Below are positions 24,000 through 33,152 of a DNA stretch of 64,000 nucleotides, piece after piece; position 1 is the stretch's first letter; every line of letters starts with the position of its first letter. Both the position numbers and the translations under genes were made by a program. The stretch lies in the NCBI GenBank assembly GCA_016630905.1, contig WBMQ01000011.1:1054001-1118000 (forward strand), read 5' to 3'. Under the pieces are notes generated by a model. The model was not told the DNA's origin. It saw only the letters and a list, made by a program, of their open reading frames with translations, and did not search any database. The DNA is from Capillidium heterosporum. Its lineage: Eukaryota > Entomophthoromycota > Entomophthoromycetes > Entomophthorales > Capillidiaceae.

Positions 24000-24430
24000 A
24001 GTTATAGTACATATAAAAATCAAACTGACCACCCATTTTTCTCATGAGATCAGGATCGTTTACATCGGCTACAGTTTTCCCAAGTTAACAACCCCATCTT
24101 CCACTTTTACTTTATCATTGACTTATCGGATTTACTCACCATATAAGTAATGGAAGCTTTTACCAGAGCTACATCCCAGCCTTCTAAGACAGATATCTGA
24201 TTCGATACATCACAATAGCAAATTTTACTCCAACAATTCTCCCACACTCTAAAGAACCATATGTCAAGAGCTAGAACCCAATCCTTCAAAACAGCTCGAT
24301 TAAAATAGTCAACTTAACAAAACCTGTTACTGTGTTCTCGATACACCTTTAATACGAAATCACCATTTACGGTAGTTGAACAAATCCATTTCTGAATCAG
24401 TGACCTGGCAAAAATAAGTTACCCAAAAGC
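24000..24430 (-). pseudogene. Possible degraded gene of unknown family
   Basis: The minus strand shows protein-like stretches in changing frames: EMDLFNYRKW, then a 60-residue open stretch VLKDWVLALDIWFFRVWENC to EGWDVALVKASITYM, then VADVNDPDLMRKMGG ending in TAG. A GTGAGT donor follows SITYM, but no acceptor joins the last piece in phase. Tryptophan- and cysteine-containing composition differs from random AT-rich sequence here. I do not recognise the family. Confidence 0.3.
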
Positions 24431-24667
24431 TTGTTGGCAAATTTGGAAATTTTATTTCAAATTATTTATAACGTGGGAAACTAGATTTACTTGGGAACCT
24501 AATGGATGTAGGTTTTTCCGAACTATTAATGAAAGACAAAAACTTTAAAATCAAAAACATAGATATATAGCTAAATAGTATAAGGTAGTGTAGCCTTCTA
24601 TAAAATAAATAATCTATAAAGATATACTATAGCACCTATCACATATATTTAATTATCAAAATTAAAC

Positions 24668-25669
24668 TTAGCAGCCACCAGTGCCAAGGGTGATATCCCA
24701 AGCCTTAAGGTGAGCAGAGATAGCCAGCAAAGGTACTCTAGAGTTGGAGCAGTTGGGGTCCTCAACCTGAGAAGTAGAGCAGAAGGTAGTTTTGCCACCT
24801 TTGATATAAGCTTCAGTGAACTCATGATTGTAATTGAAATTCATAGGGGGGACGTGAGGAACCATATCGTTCTCATTGACAATTCTAGTATTAATAAAAG
24901 GGAGGCCGTTGTACCAACTGGCAAACTGAGGGTTACCAACTCTAGGCTTACCGTAAGTATACAGCTGAATACGAGACCAAGGTAAGTTGTTAGCTTGCTG
25001 GATGTAAGTAGCAGCTAAAGTAGCAACAGCACCACCCAGCGAATGGCCAGTGACGATTATTTTGTAGTCCTTGTAAGCGGACTGCGATAACAAATTCTTG
25101 ATGGCAGAGTTATACTGAGGTTGCAGAGCATCGGCGATGTTCTTGAACCCGATGTGGACTTCAGCACCACTAACACTATTGAAGGCAGTCTTGTCAAACT
25201 TCAAGTTCTCGATCCAGTTGGGGATGTTGGAGCTACCTCTGAAGCTGACTCCAATCTCCTTACGGTTGGTGTTGACAGTAATTATGGCACGACTCTCGTA
25301 TTTGGATTCGGCGATGATGTTTATGAGCTTAGTTCCACTTAAAGCATTGCACTGCTGGCAGTTCCAAGCTTGCAACGAGGCGTCCGAACAGTAACTGGCA
25401 CCCGCTAAACGGGCAAAATACTTGGCATTGGCTTCATTTCCAGCTGAGGTTCTATCATTCCCTAAGATCTTGGGAGATTGGGCAGGGCTTTTGGAATCGT
25501 TGGTTTTCTTCAAGAACTCTAAATAGTCTTCTACTTTACCGACCTTCATGCCACGGTAAGGATCGTTGGGGAGGGGGTTGTTGGGTGAGGTAAAATCAAT
25601 TTTCTCACCCAATACTTGAGATAAAGAGAGGAGAGCTAACGAGAGGTTGTAGATGGTGAACTTAATCAT
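24668..25669 (-). CDS. Secreted class 3 (fungal-type) triacylglycerol lipase, paralogue 1
   Basis: Extracellular serine esterase hydrolysing triacylglycerols. Single exon, 333 aa. The N-terminal hydrophobic stretch (residues 1-20, LALLSLSQVLG) is a signal peptide. The nucleophile elbow is TGHSLGG (Ser210), the acid is in NENDMVPHVPP (Asp268), and the likely catalytic His is in AISAHLKAW (His320). The cysteine cluster YCSDASLQAWNCQQC (residues 93-107) and later cysteines suggest disulfides of a secreted protein. VSFRGSSNIPNW is the oxyanion/lid region. About three-quarters identical to the gene at 27237 and related to the pseudogene at 30223. A TATA box lies 44 bases before the ATG. Confidence 0.95.
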   Translation of the reverse strand: MIKFTIYNLSLALLSLSQVLGEKIDFTSPNNPLPNDPYRGMKVGKVEDYLEFLKKTNDSKSPAQSPKILGNDRTSAGNEANAKYFARLAGASYCSDASLQAWNCQQCNALSGTKLINIIAESKYESRAIITVNTNRKEIGVSFRGSSNIPNWIENLKFDKTAFNSVSGAEVHIGFKNIADALQPQYNSAIKNLLSQSAYKDYKIIVTGHSLGGAVATLAATYIQQANNLPWSRIQLYTYGKPRVGNPQFASWYNGLPFINTRIVNENDMVPHVPPMNFNYNHEFTEAYIKGGKTTFCSTSQVEDPNCSNSRVPLLAISAHLKAWDITLGTGGC

Positions 25670-25712
25670 TTTTTGATAGACCGATACTGTACTTCTATCG
25701 ACTTTTGGCTGG

Positions 25713-25720
25713 TTTATATA
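25713..25720 (-). promoter_or_regulatory. TATA box of lipase 1
   Basis: TATATAAA on the minus strand, 44 bases before the ATG at 25669, the same spacing as in lipase 2. Confidence 0.7.
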
Positions 25721-27191
25721 TTGGTATCTCAGCTAATGTTCATTTATTGCTAATGGAAATATATCTTTAAAAGGTAAGCTTGATATTAGATCGAAAGGCA
25801 CCAATATACACGTGTATTGAGTATGATATTGAAATGCTAATATTTGATGGCGACAATCTTTTATTAAAGAGTCAACCGGTTTATTTGCTTTCCAATTGAC
25901 ATTTCATTTTTTTCTCGAACGAATAAGGGGTTCACTTTGATACATACCAGTGATCGGTCTTGTGTCGTCAACTGTCGCTGAAATATAATTTGATTACTGG
26001 GGATAGATAAATAGATATTAGGTTACTGAATACGACAACTATATATCAAATTGTAGGTATCAAAGTTATCGGAATTTGGTTTTCTAATGGGATATAACGA
26101 TATATTAGGAAGTTTGACAAGGTGGAGAGAAAAATGTTAAGCATGCATTAAAAATTTAGGGCGAGCCAACAGGGGATGCAAAGATATTAGCATTTTTTGG
26201 AAAGGGAGTTCCGCTTGGTACATGTGTTCAAAACACCATCCCTTCAACCTCGCAATGTAGGCTATATGCGAAGCCCACTATAGATATAATTGCACTAGAA
26301 TGCTAAAGCTGAATATAAAAGGAAGTTCTGGACTCCATCCCTAAGTCTTTAATGCCATCGTAAACCTTATATTATACAGACAGGTCATACTTCAAAAAAT
26401 TTCCATCATGTTGAGCCTTATGTATTCTAAAACTGTAGGCGTGAGATGTTTTTTACAGCACCAAGGTTAGTGCATCATAATGGTACTTTGAAATTACCGA
26501 TCGTAGTATATTTTCATTGTGTTAAAGAATACTTTGTATCATATGTTTAATCTTAAATATGTCAAATTATATTTAGATAAAAGTTAATATTTGTACCATA
26601 GCGATCTTAGACATATTATATATGTCTGCTAGATATCAAAACATGTCCATACAGTCCAACCCAGTAAGCTCTAGGCATCCGTTATAGTTTTATTGCAATA
26701 TCATCTATACGATATGAAACTATTATAGTTACTACACTGCCTGAAATATAAATTCAAATATAAATATTTTGAAAATTTTTACAGAGTACCCCGACAAAAT
26801 AACATAACATTATACTTTCTAGATAGTTAACTAGAGTCACAGTAGCTAGGCTTAGAAATCATAGATTATGAGCTTTTTTGCCACCTTGAAGGATCAAGCT
26901 TTCATAAAAAATCGGCTTAAATTTCTATTTTGTCAATCGCATTGCCTTGTGCGGGTTTTCGAATCATATGGTTCTTATAGCAAAGCCTATAATTAGAGCC
27001 ATTGGGATTAACATGTGGCAGGTCAAAAGCTACAAGGTAACGAAACAATACCTGTTAGTTTACTCCTTTAAAGCTACACTAGACGAAGAGAATTAATTAT
27101 TTTATTTCAAGTATGCCCCAAATGGTAACAACAGAAAGTGTTCGCACAACCTGATGAGTCTTGGGTCTACGCTTACCAGTTTAATGAAGCG

Positions 27192-27199
27192 TATATAAG
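27192..27199 (+). promoter_or_regulatory. TATA box of lipase 2
   Basis: TATATAAG, 45 bases before the preferred ATG at 27237. Its position supports that ATG over the in-frame ATG at 27138, which lies upstream of the TATA box. Confidence 0.7.
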
Positions 27200-27236
27200 G
27201 GTAGCTTTCCATCTCATAAAAAGCAAAAGCGAAAAA

Positions 27237-28238
27237 ATGACCAAGCCCATCCTCTGCATGCTATTCCTGTTAGCAAACTGCTGCCTCAACATCTTTGGTG
27301 CCAAGATCGATTACAGTACCCCCAACAAGCCCTTAACTGACGACCCCTACCGCGGCCTCAAAGTCGGAAAGATCGAAGACTACCTGGACTACCTCAACAA
27401 GACCAAAGATATCCCCCAACCTCGCATTCTATTTTCAGAAGGACAACAGCGCACCTCAGTAGGTAATGAAGCTAACGCCAAGTTATTCGTAAGGTACGCC
27501 GGAGCCAGTTACTGTTCGGACGCCAGTCTCCAAGCTTGGAACTGCAAGCAGTGCACGGCATTAGGTAACACTAAACTGATAAGTATCATTTCCGAATCCA
27601 AGTATGACAGTCGTGCCATCATTGTCGTCAACACCAACCGTAAGGAGATAGTTGTTTCATTCCGTGGTAGTTCCAACTTCAAAAACTGGGTCGAGAACTT
27701 GAAGTTCGACAAGACTGCTTTCTCGGGTGCTGGTTCGGGTGCCGAAGTCCATATTGGATTCAAAAACATTGCAGATGCCCTCCAACCTCAATATAATGGT
27801 GCCGTCAAAAGCTTACTTTCCCAGGCTGCTTACAAGGACTACAACATTGTCGTCACTGGACATTCTTTAGGTGGCGCCATTGCCGTATTAGCCGCCACTT
27901 ACATCCAGCAAGCTAATAATTTGCCTTGGTCCCGCATCCAACTGTTTACCTACGGCCAACCTCGTGTCGGAAACCCCAACTTCATTGGCTGGTACAACCG
28001 ACTTCCCTTCCAAGTTACTAGAGTTGTAAATGAAAACGACATTGTACCTCATGTCCCACCTATGAACTTCAACTACCTGCACGAGTTTACCGAGCTCTAC
28101 ATCAAGAGTGGTAAATCCAACTTCTGCTCTACGGCTCAAGCTGAAGATTCCAAGTGCTCTAACTCTAGGGTCCCCTTCCTGTCAATCGATGCCCATAAAA
28201 ATGCTTGGGGCATCCCGTTGGGGTCAGATGGCTGCTAA
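27237..28238 (+). CDS. Secreted class 3 (fungal-type) triacylglycerol lipase, paralogue 2
   Basis: Same family and role as the gene at 24668. Single exon, 333 aa from ATG 27237. An in-frame ATG at 27138 would add 33 residues, but it precedes the TATA box and would bury the signal peptide, so it is not used. Signal peptide MTKPILCMLFLLANCCLNIF. The cysteine cluster YCSDASLQAWNCKQC, the nucleophile elbow TGHSLGGAI, NENDIVPHVPP and the C-terminal His in IDAHKNAW are all intact. Codon choice is more GC-rich than the surrounding spacer. It is the likely parent or sister of the 30223 pseudogene. Confidence 0.95.
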   Translation: MTKPILCMLFLLANCCLNIFGAKIDYSTPNKPLTDDPYRGLKVGKIEDYLDYLNKTKDIPQPRILFSEGQQRTSVGNEANAKLFVRYAGASYCSDASLQAWNCKQCTALGNTKLISIISESKYDSRAIIVVNTNRKEIVVSFRGSSNFKNWVENLKFDKTAFSGAGSGAEVHIGFKNIADALQPQYNGAVKSLLSQAAYKDYNIVVTGHSLGGAIAVLAATYIQQANNLPWSRIQLFTYGQPRVGNPNFIGWYNRLPFQVTRVVNENDIVPHVPPMNFNYLHEFTELYIKSGKSNFCSTAQAEDSKCSNSRVPFLSIDAHKNAWGIPLGSDGC

Positions 28239-28470
28239 CTAACTTTGAGAGTTTAGTTTTAAATTTATTGATATTTGACTTGCATTCTATTTACACTAAT
28301 AAATGTAACTTTCTAAATTCAGACTATTGTTTGAATGGTGCAAATATAATCTCCATATCACTACACATTTATTATAAAGCCTTGTAATTACAAATTAACT
28401 GTCTCATAAGATATGCTTTAAAAGTCGTATACAAAGACCTATAAGCCAAAGAGGGCGGTAATATCCATCA

Positions 28471-28620
28471 AGATTCTAATTCTCAATTCAATCTAATCGG
28501 CTCTAATCCTAGTTTTGAGCGATTCTAATCCAATGCTAATTTTAAGCTAATACTGATCCAGCACTAATATTTATCCTAATTCTAAGCTACTCTAAGCTGG
28601 CAATGTTCTTGTTCTAATCC
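28471..28620 (+). repeat. Degenerate CTAAT-motif cluster
   Basis: Nine CTAAT pentamers in 150 bases at irregular spacing, several as CTAATCC or TTCTAAT. It lies downstream of lipase 2. It looks like an eroded minisatellite or a cluster of binding sites. Confidence 0.5.
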
Positions 28621-30152
28621 TGGCCAATTCAACAGTTACAGGAAGTTGATATTAAAGGCATGCAATGATTATAGAACAAAAGAGAGTCGAAATACTTATG
28701 AAATAATCATTTGTCGAAAGTTCCACAAGTCAGGGAGTTTATATAGGGGCAGGGATAGAGGTAGATGGGAAGATGGGGACACCGGTGGCCAGTGCTTCAT
28801 TAGGAAGATAGTTTGTATCCACCTATGCCTTGAAGACAGACCAGGATAACCCATTTGTAACGCGTTACGGCTTACAAAAATAGTTGACATTCATTATGGG
28901 ATAGGTCAGCTGGTTTAGTTTGAAGGTTTTATGTTTGTGCTAAGAATCCACCTTTCTATAATTGATTCTTATACAACTGAAGCCTAATCTATTGCGGGAT
29001 CGAAACGGCTTTAGAACTAGAGTTCGAACAGCTAGGAAGATTATCAAACTGATTTTCTAAAGAAGCCTTCTGAGGTTTCGTTACAATTAGAGTTCATATA
29101 ACATCAAAATATCTTGAAAATACCAATAATCATACTATCATTGTATTAAATGATGTTTGTATTTTAGGCCAAATATATTAAGTTATATTTTGTTACAAAC
29201 TAATATCTAAACTAGACCAATTTCAGAATGCTTTTATATAGCGGTATAACAAATATCATATCCTACTAATATATTTAAACTCAATAAATTTAAGGCACTC
29301 AGTACAGTTATATAGCGATATTATATATACAATATATCCTTTTCACTATTAGATAGCTAAAGAATCAACTGTATTTTAAGGAAAATTAGTTTACTAAATT
29401 TTTTTAAAGCCAAAATGTTTATTTAGAATAAGACATAAATAATAAATATATTCTAGATGCTTTTTAAAGCACCTAGAGGTTGAAATGAAAAGGTGGGAGA
29501 CAAATTTCCCCAAATACTATTTTTGTTCCTAGAGAACAAGAAAAGGCTACTAGGTAACAAAGAATTAAAATTTGGTCAAGATGTGATTTTTGCAAATCTA
29601 TCCTTCATATATTTGGCACTACTAAATTAAACCATAGAGATTGCTTGCTTAAAAGCCTTTTATTTGCTATAAGCTTACTATAAATCATTAGTTATAAATA
29701 GAGCAAGGAAACCATAGTTGTTATATCACTTGAAGTTTAAATCCAAAACTAAATATATTTTGAATTAATTTTAGCAAATACTTTTATAGCTGACTAAAGT
29801 TACATTGACCAGGTCTAAAAGCTATGAACTCCAATTCCTAGAGCAGCCTTGTAAGACCAGACCTTCAAAAGCCCTTAGTTCGATTTAAATACATATTTTG
29901 CCAATTGCTTTATGATATGCAGGCTTAGAATTCTATGACTGCTATACTAAGTCCATAATAGGAAGTTTTAAAACGTATTATGTAGCAAGCTAAAGCTATC
30001 GGTCATACAGGAATACTAGTTTGTTTACTTATTAGAAACTTTAATAGAAATATAAGTAATTTGAATTTTCGAATATGCCTTAAATAGTAAAAGCAGAAAT
30101 CGTTGGTACAGCTAGTTAGATTTAGTGTGACAGTAGTTGATTCAAAAAAATG

Positions 30153-30160
30153 TATATAAG
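30153..30160 (+). promoter_or_regulatory. Relic TATA box of lipase pseudogene
   Basis: TATATAAG, with flanks similar to the lipase 2 promoter, about 70 bases before the pseudogene's first ATG. Confidence 0.5.
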
Positions 30161-30475
30161 TGTAGCCTTCAACTCCACAAGAGAGAAGCAACAACAAAGA
30201 GATATCTAACTCAATACTCTACATGCCATTCCTCTTAGTCTTGTGTTGCCTCAATGTCTTTGATGTCAAAATCGACTACAATACTCCAAACAAGTTGCTA
30301 ATCAACGACCCTTACTGTGGTCTCAAATTGGAAAGATCGAAGACTACCCAGACTGCCTTAGCAAAACCAAAAGCATTCCCCAATCTCGCATTTTATTTTC
30401 AGAAGGACAATGTCGCACTTCGTTAGGTGATGAAAACACTTTAAAACTATTTGCATGGTACACAGAGGCCAGTTA

Positions 30476-30525
30476 TTGCATTTTTGGACCAAACTAGCAA
30501 AAGTGCAGGCTTGTTGGCAAAAACA
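30476..30525 (+). repeat. Left terminal inverted repeat
   Basis: Fifty bases matching the reverse complement of 32087-32134 with about nine mismatches or indels; contains the shared cores AAACTAGCAAAA and GTTGGCAAAAACA. Confidence 0.9.
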
Positions 30526-30803
30526 ACCAACTTGGAAAAATGACGTCAATATGACGAAAATGTCAGGTCATTATAGCGAAAATGTTAGATCAGATTTGTA
30601 AAAATGATACTTTTGATAAAGCAAAAAGCTGATCTAAAGTCAACTTTATATCACCCATATTAAAATGAGTATATAGTAATACAATAACTTGAACTTTGTC
30701 ACATATACGTTTTAATAGTTCCAATATTTTACACAAAATATATAATGACGATTTGAGTTATTTCAAACTCTACTCTATTTTAAATTTCTACACTTGAATA
30801 TAA

Positions 30804-31874
30804 ATGACTGCCATACATAAATCTCACGGCCTTAGAATCAAAACAACTGAGAAGCTTAGAAAGCAGATAGTTGACGACCATATTTTAAGGTTTAAAAGTG
30901 TCAAGGAGATTAGCTCAGAATATAAGCTGGCCGATCGAACTGTTAGAAACATATTGGATTATTTTGACGAGCACCAAACAGTACAGTATAAGCCTAGAGG
31001 GGGAGCACGAAGAGTAAAGATCAAGGACCATCATGGCGAATTTTTAAGGGATACTATCGACAACGAAGATGAAGGAAGTATTCTAACTTTAGAAGACTTA
31101 AAGGATAAGCTATTGTCGGAGTTTACAGACGATTTTCCACAGGAGAACTCTATTAGTCTATCAGGAATGTGCAACTATGTCAATAATGAGCTATGTTTAA
31201 CTCTAAAGCGAGCTTCATCAGTTGAAATAGACCAGGAATCTAGTAAAACTCAACATGACCGACTAAAATACTGTAAAGATTTACGATCCAATGGAATCAA
31301 CTATGTAGATAATTGTATTTTTGTAGATGAATCTGATTTCCATGTCTGTATGGTCCCAGGTAAAGCAAGGTCCAAGAAAGGGAAAAAGGCATCTATTTTA
31401 ACTAAAACTAAACGTGCGAAAAATATCTCCATTATTGCTGCTATTAGTTCAAAAGGCGTTGAGATGCTAAAAGTGCTTGTGGTAGATAAAAGTACGGACA
31501 GACTTTTTTTTGCTGAGCTTATTGAAGAGCTGTTAGAAAAATTGGATCGTAAGTATAATAGGCAAATGTTTGTAATTATGGGCAATGCTTGGCTCCACCA
31601 TAGCAAAAGTGTCCAAAAACTTTTCAACAACTCAATTCATACTTGTCACTTTTTACCAGCACACTCTCCAATGTTCAACCCAATTGAAACAATGTTTAAT
31701 AAGCTTAAAAACTTTGTTAGAAGAAGTCCACGAAAGAGGAAAGAAGATATCCCCAATTTAATTAAAGAGGCACAGGATACGATCAAGCCTAAGGATTGTA
31801 AAGGTTGGGTAGAGCATTGCACCAAAAATATCACCAATTATTTAAAGAGAGAAAATGTCACTTTTGATAGCTAA
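30804..31874 (+). CDS. DDE transposase (IS630/Tc1-mariner type), second catalytic Asp replaced by Gly
   Basis: 356 residues, intact frame. N-terminal helix-turn-helix DNA-binding region (about residues 15-60, VKEISSEYKLADRTVRNIL). The DDE core follows: first Asp in FVDESDFHV (residue 175); second site VIMGNAWLHHS, where the family has Asp-Asn and here there is Gly260-Asn; third residue in SPMFNPIETMFNKL (Glu295). Loss of the second acidic residue should abolish cleavage even though the frame is open. The domesticated alternative is unlikely, because it sits within its own inverted repeats. Confidence 0.9.
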   Translation: MTAIHKSHGLRIKTTEKLRKQIVDDHILRFKSVKEISSEYKLADRTVRNILDYFDEHQTVQYKPRGGARRVKIKDHHGEFLRDTIDNEDEGSILTLEDLKDKLLSEFTDDFPQENSISLSGMCNYVNNELCLTLKRASSVEIDQESSKTQHDRLKYCKDLRSNGINYVDNCIFVDESDFHVCMVPGKARSKKGKKASILTKTKRAKNISIIAAISSKGVEMLKVLVVDKSTDRLFFAELIEELLEKLDRKYNRQMFVIMGNAWLHHSKSVQKLFNNSIHTCHFLPAHSPMFNPIETMFNKLKNFVRRSPRKRKEDIPNLIKEAQDTIKPKDCKGWVEHCTKNITNYLKRENVTFDS

Positions 31875-32086
31875 ATAAACACTTATACTTATAGTATTCC
31901 TTTTATTTTGATATAATTGGCTAGTTTAAAAGCATTTTCATATAAAGCCATTTTCAAATAATATATACTTTGAATGTTTATAGTATTGTTTGCTCAAAAT
32001 CAAAATTTAATTTAAATTGGCAACTTGATCAACTTTATTAGCTAATTTTGCTACATTGACCTAATATCTTTATTAGATTAATTGAC

Positions 32087-32134
32087 TGTTTTTGCCAACC
32101 AGCCTGCATTTTGCTAGTTTAGTCTAAAATGCGA
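32087..32134 (-). repeat. Right terminal inverted repeat
   Basis: Partner of the repeat at 30476-30525, followed directly by the TA target duplication. Confidence 0.9.
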
Positions 32135-32790
32135 TATTATTCCAACACCAACCTGCAGGCCTGGAGCTATAAAAATTGCAATATATTACTTAAAACTAAC
32201 CTGGCAAGTATCATTTCCGAATCCAAGTACGATAGTCGAGGTATAATTGCTGTCAACGCCGAATGTGAGATCATTATCAGCTTTCGCGGCAGTCTCAATC
32301 TCAAGAATTGGATCTAGAACTTTGACTTTGCCAAGACAGCCCTCTTCGGAGTCAGCGATGCCCAAGCACACATCGAGTTCAAGAATATCACTGACGCTTT
32401 ACAACCTCAATACAACTCAATAACCAAGAATTTGCCGTCTCAGACTACCATTTACATCCAGCAATACAACAATTTATCTTGGTCCAGAATTCAGCTCTAC
32501 ACTTACGGTCAACCTTGTGCAGGGAGCCCAACTTCATTAACTAATACAATCAACTTCCCTTACAGGCAGTCCGTGTTGTAAATGGGAACAATGTTGTACC
32601 TTACGTTCCACTTATAAACCTCAACTACTTGCACGAGTTCACCAAAATCTACATCAAAGACGGTAAATCCAACTTCTGCTCCAGCGTTCAATGGGAAGAT
32701 CCCGACTGCTCAAATTTCAGGATTCCATTTTTAACTATAGATGCCTATAATATCACTTGGGGTATTCCATTGGAAGATAACAATTGTTAA

Positions 32791-33152
32791 CTGGATGGCT
32801 TGGTTTAAAACTAGAACCATTTTGATATTCCTCCTATGCGCAATAAAAGAAACTTTCAACGTTTATATTACATCCATTAGAAATTATTTTCACTTGGTAG
32901 TAGTTAGGTTATATTTGAATTTTGTAAATACAATCTTTGGTATTAGTAGCGATTTGGACTTTTCAAAAATTACAGAATACCAAACCTACTAAATTATGTT
33001 CATCTTGATTATAAGGATGTTACCGTACTATTAAAGTGTATTGGGCATAAAATATAAAAGGAGGTGTACACCAATCAATACAATATGTTTTACATTTCTT
33101 AGCAGAGCTTATTAAATAACCCATTTATTATTTTAACTTAATTAAAAGACAC
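32791..33152. other. intergenic
   Basis: AT-rich spacer between the lipase pseudogene and the convergent Zn2Cys6 gene. No feature was recognised. Confidence 0.5.

Larger units (their letters stand above)
25670..27236. other. Divergent promoter region between lipases 1 and 2
   Basis: About 1.57 kb of AT-rich sequence between two divergently transcribed lipase genes, each with a TATA box near its ATG. No open frame of note. Shared upstream activator sites were not identified by eye. Confidence 0.55.
28239..30222. other. Intergenic between lipase 2 and lipase pseudogene
   Basis: About 2 kb. Contains a CTAAT-motif cluster (28471-28620), a short GC-richer stretch near 28735-28800 with no recognisable coding, and the relic TATA box of the pseudogene at 30153-30160. 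The remainder is AT-rich and unremarkable. Confidence 0.5.
30476..32134 (+). mobile_element. Tc1/mariner-IS630-type DNA transposon, 1,659 bp
   Basis: Terminal inverted repeats of about 48-50 bases (TTGCATTTTTGGACCAAACT at the left end, TCGCATTTTAGACTAAACTA at the right end read inwards). It is flanked by TA at 30474-30475 and 32135-32136, the target duplication expected for this superfamily. Removing the element plus one TA rejoins the two lipase halves in frame, which proves both ends. Subterminal sequences (AGGTCATTATAGC on the left, AGGTCAATGTAGC on the right) are also related. It holds one transposase frame. Confidence 0.93.
30223..32790 (+). pseudogene. Class 3 lipase paralogue 3, disrupted by a transposon and other lesions
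   Basis: Third member of the lipase family, non-functional. The 5' part (30223-30475) encodes VKIDYNTPNKLLINDPY and then loses one base after CTCAAA relative to lipase 2, breaking the frame. A Tc1/mariner-type element occupies 30476-32134. The 3' part (32137-32790) resumes exactly at the Tyr-Ser of the cysteine cluster (NLQAWSYKNC, then SIISESKYDSRG). It has a stop (TAG) after LKNW and lacks the whole nucleophile-elbow segment between KNLPSQT and YIQQYNNL. More stops lie further on. The final TAA at 32788-32790 aligns with the parent's end. It cannot encode an active lipase. Confidence 0.95.

Noticed and set aside
27138-27236. Extended N-terminus for lipase 2
   Set aside because: The extra ATG lies upstream of the TATA box and would bury the signal peptide; the other lipases begin at the shorter position.
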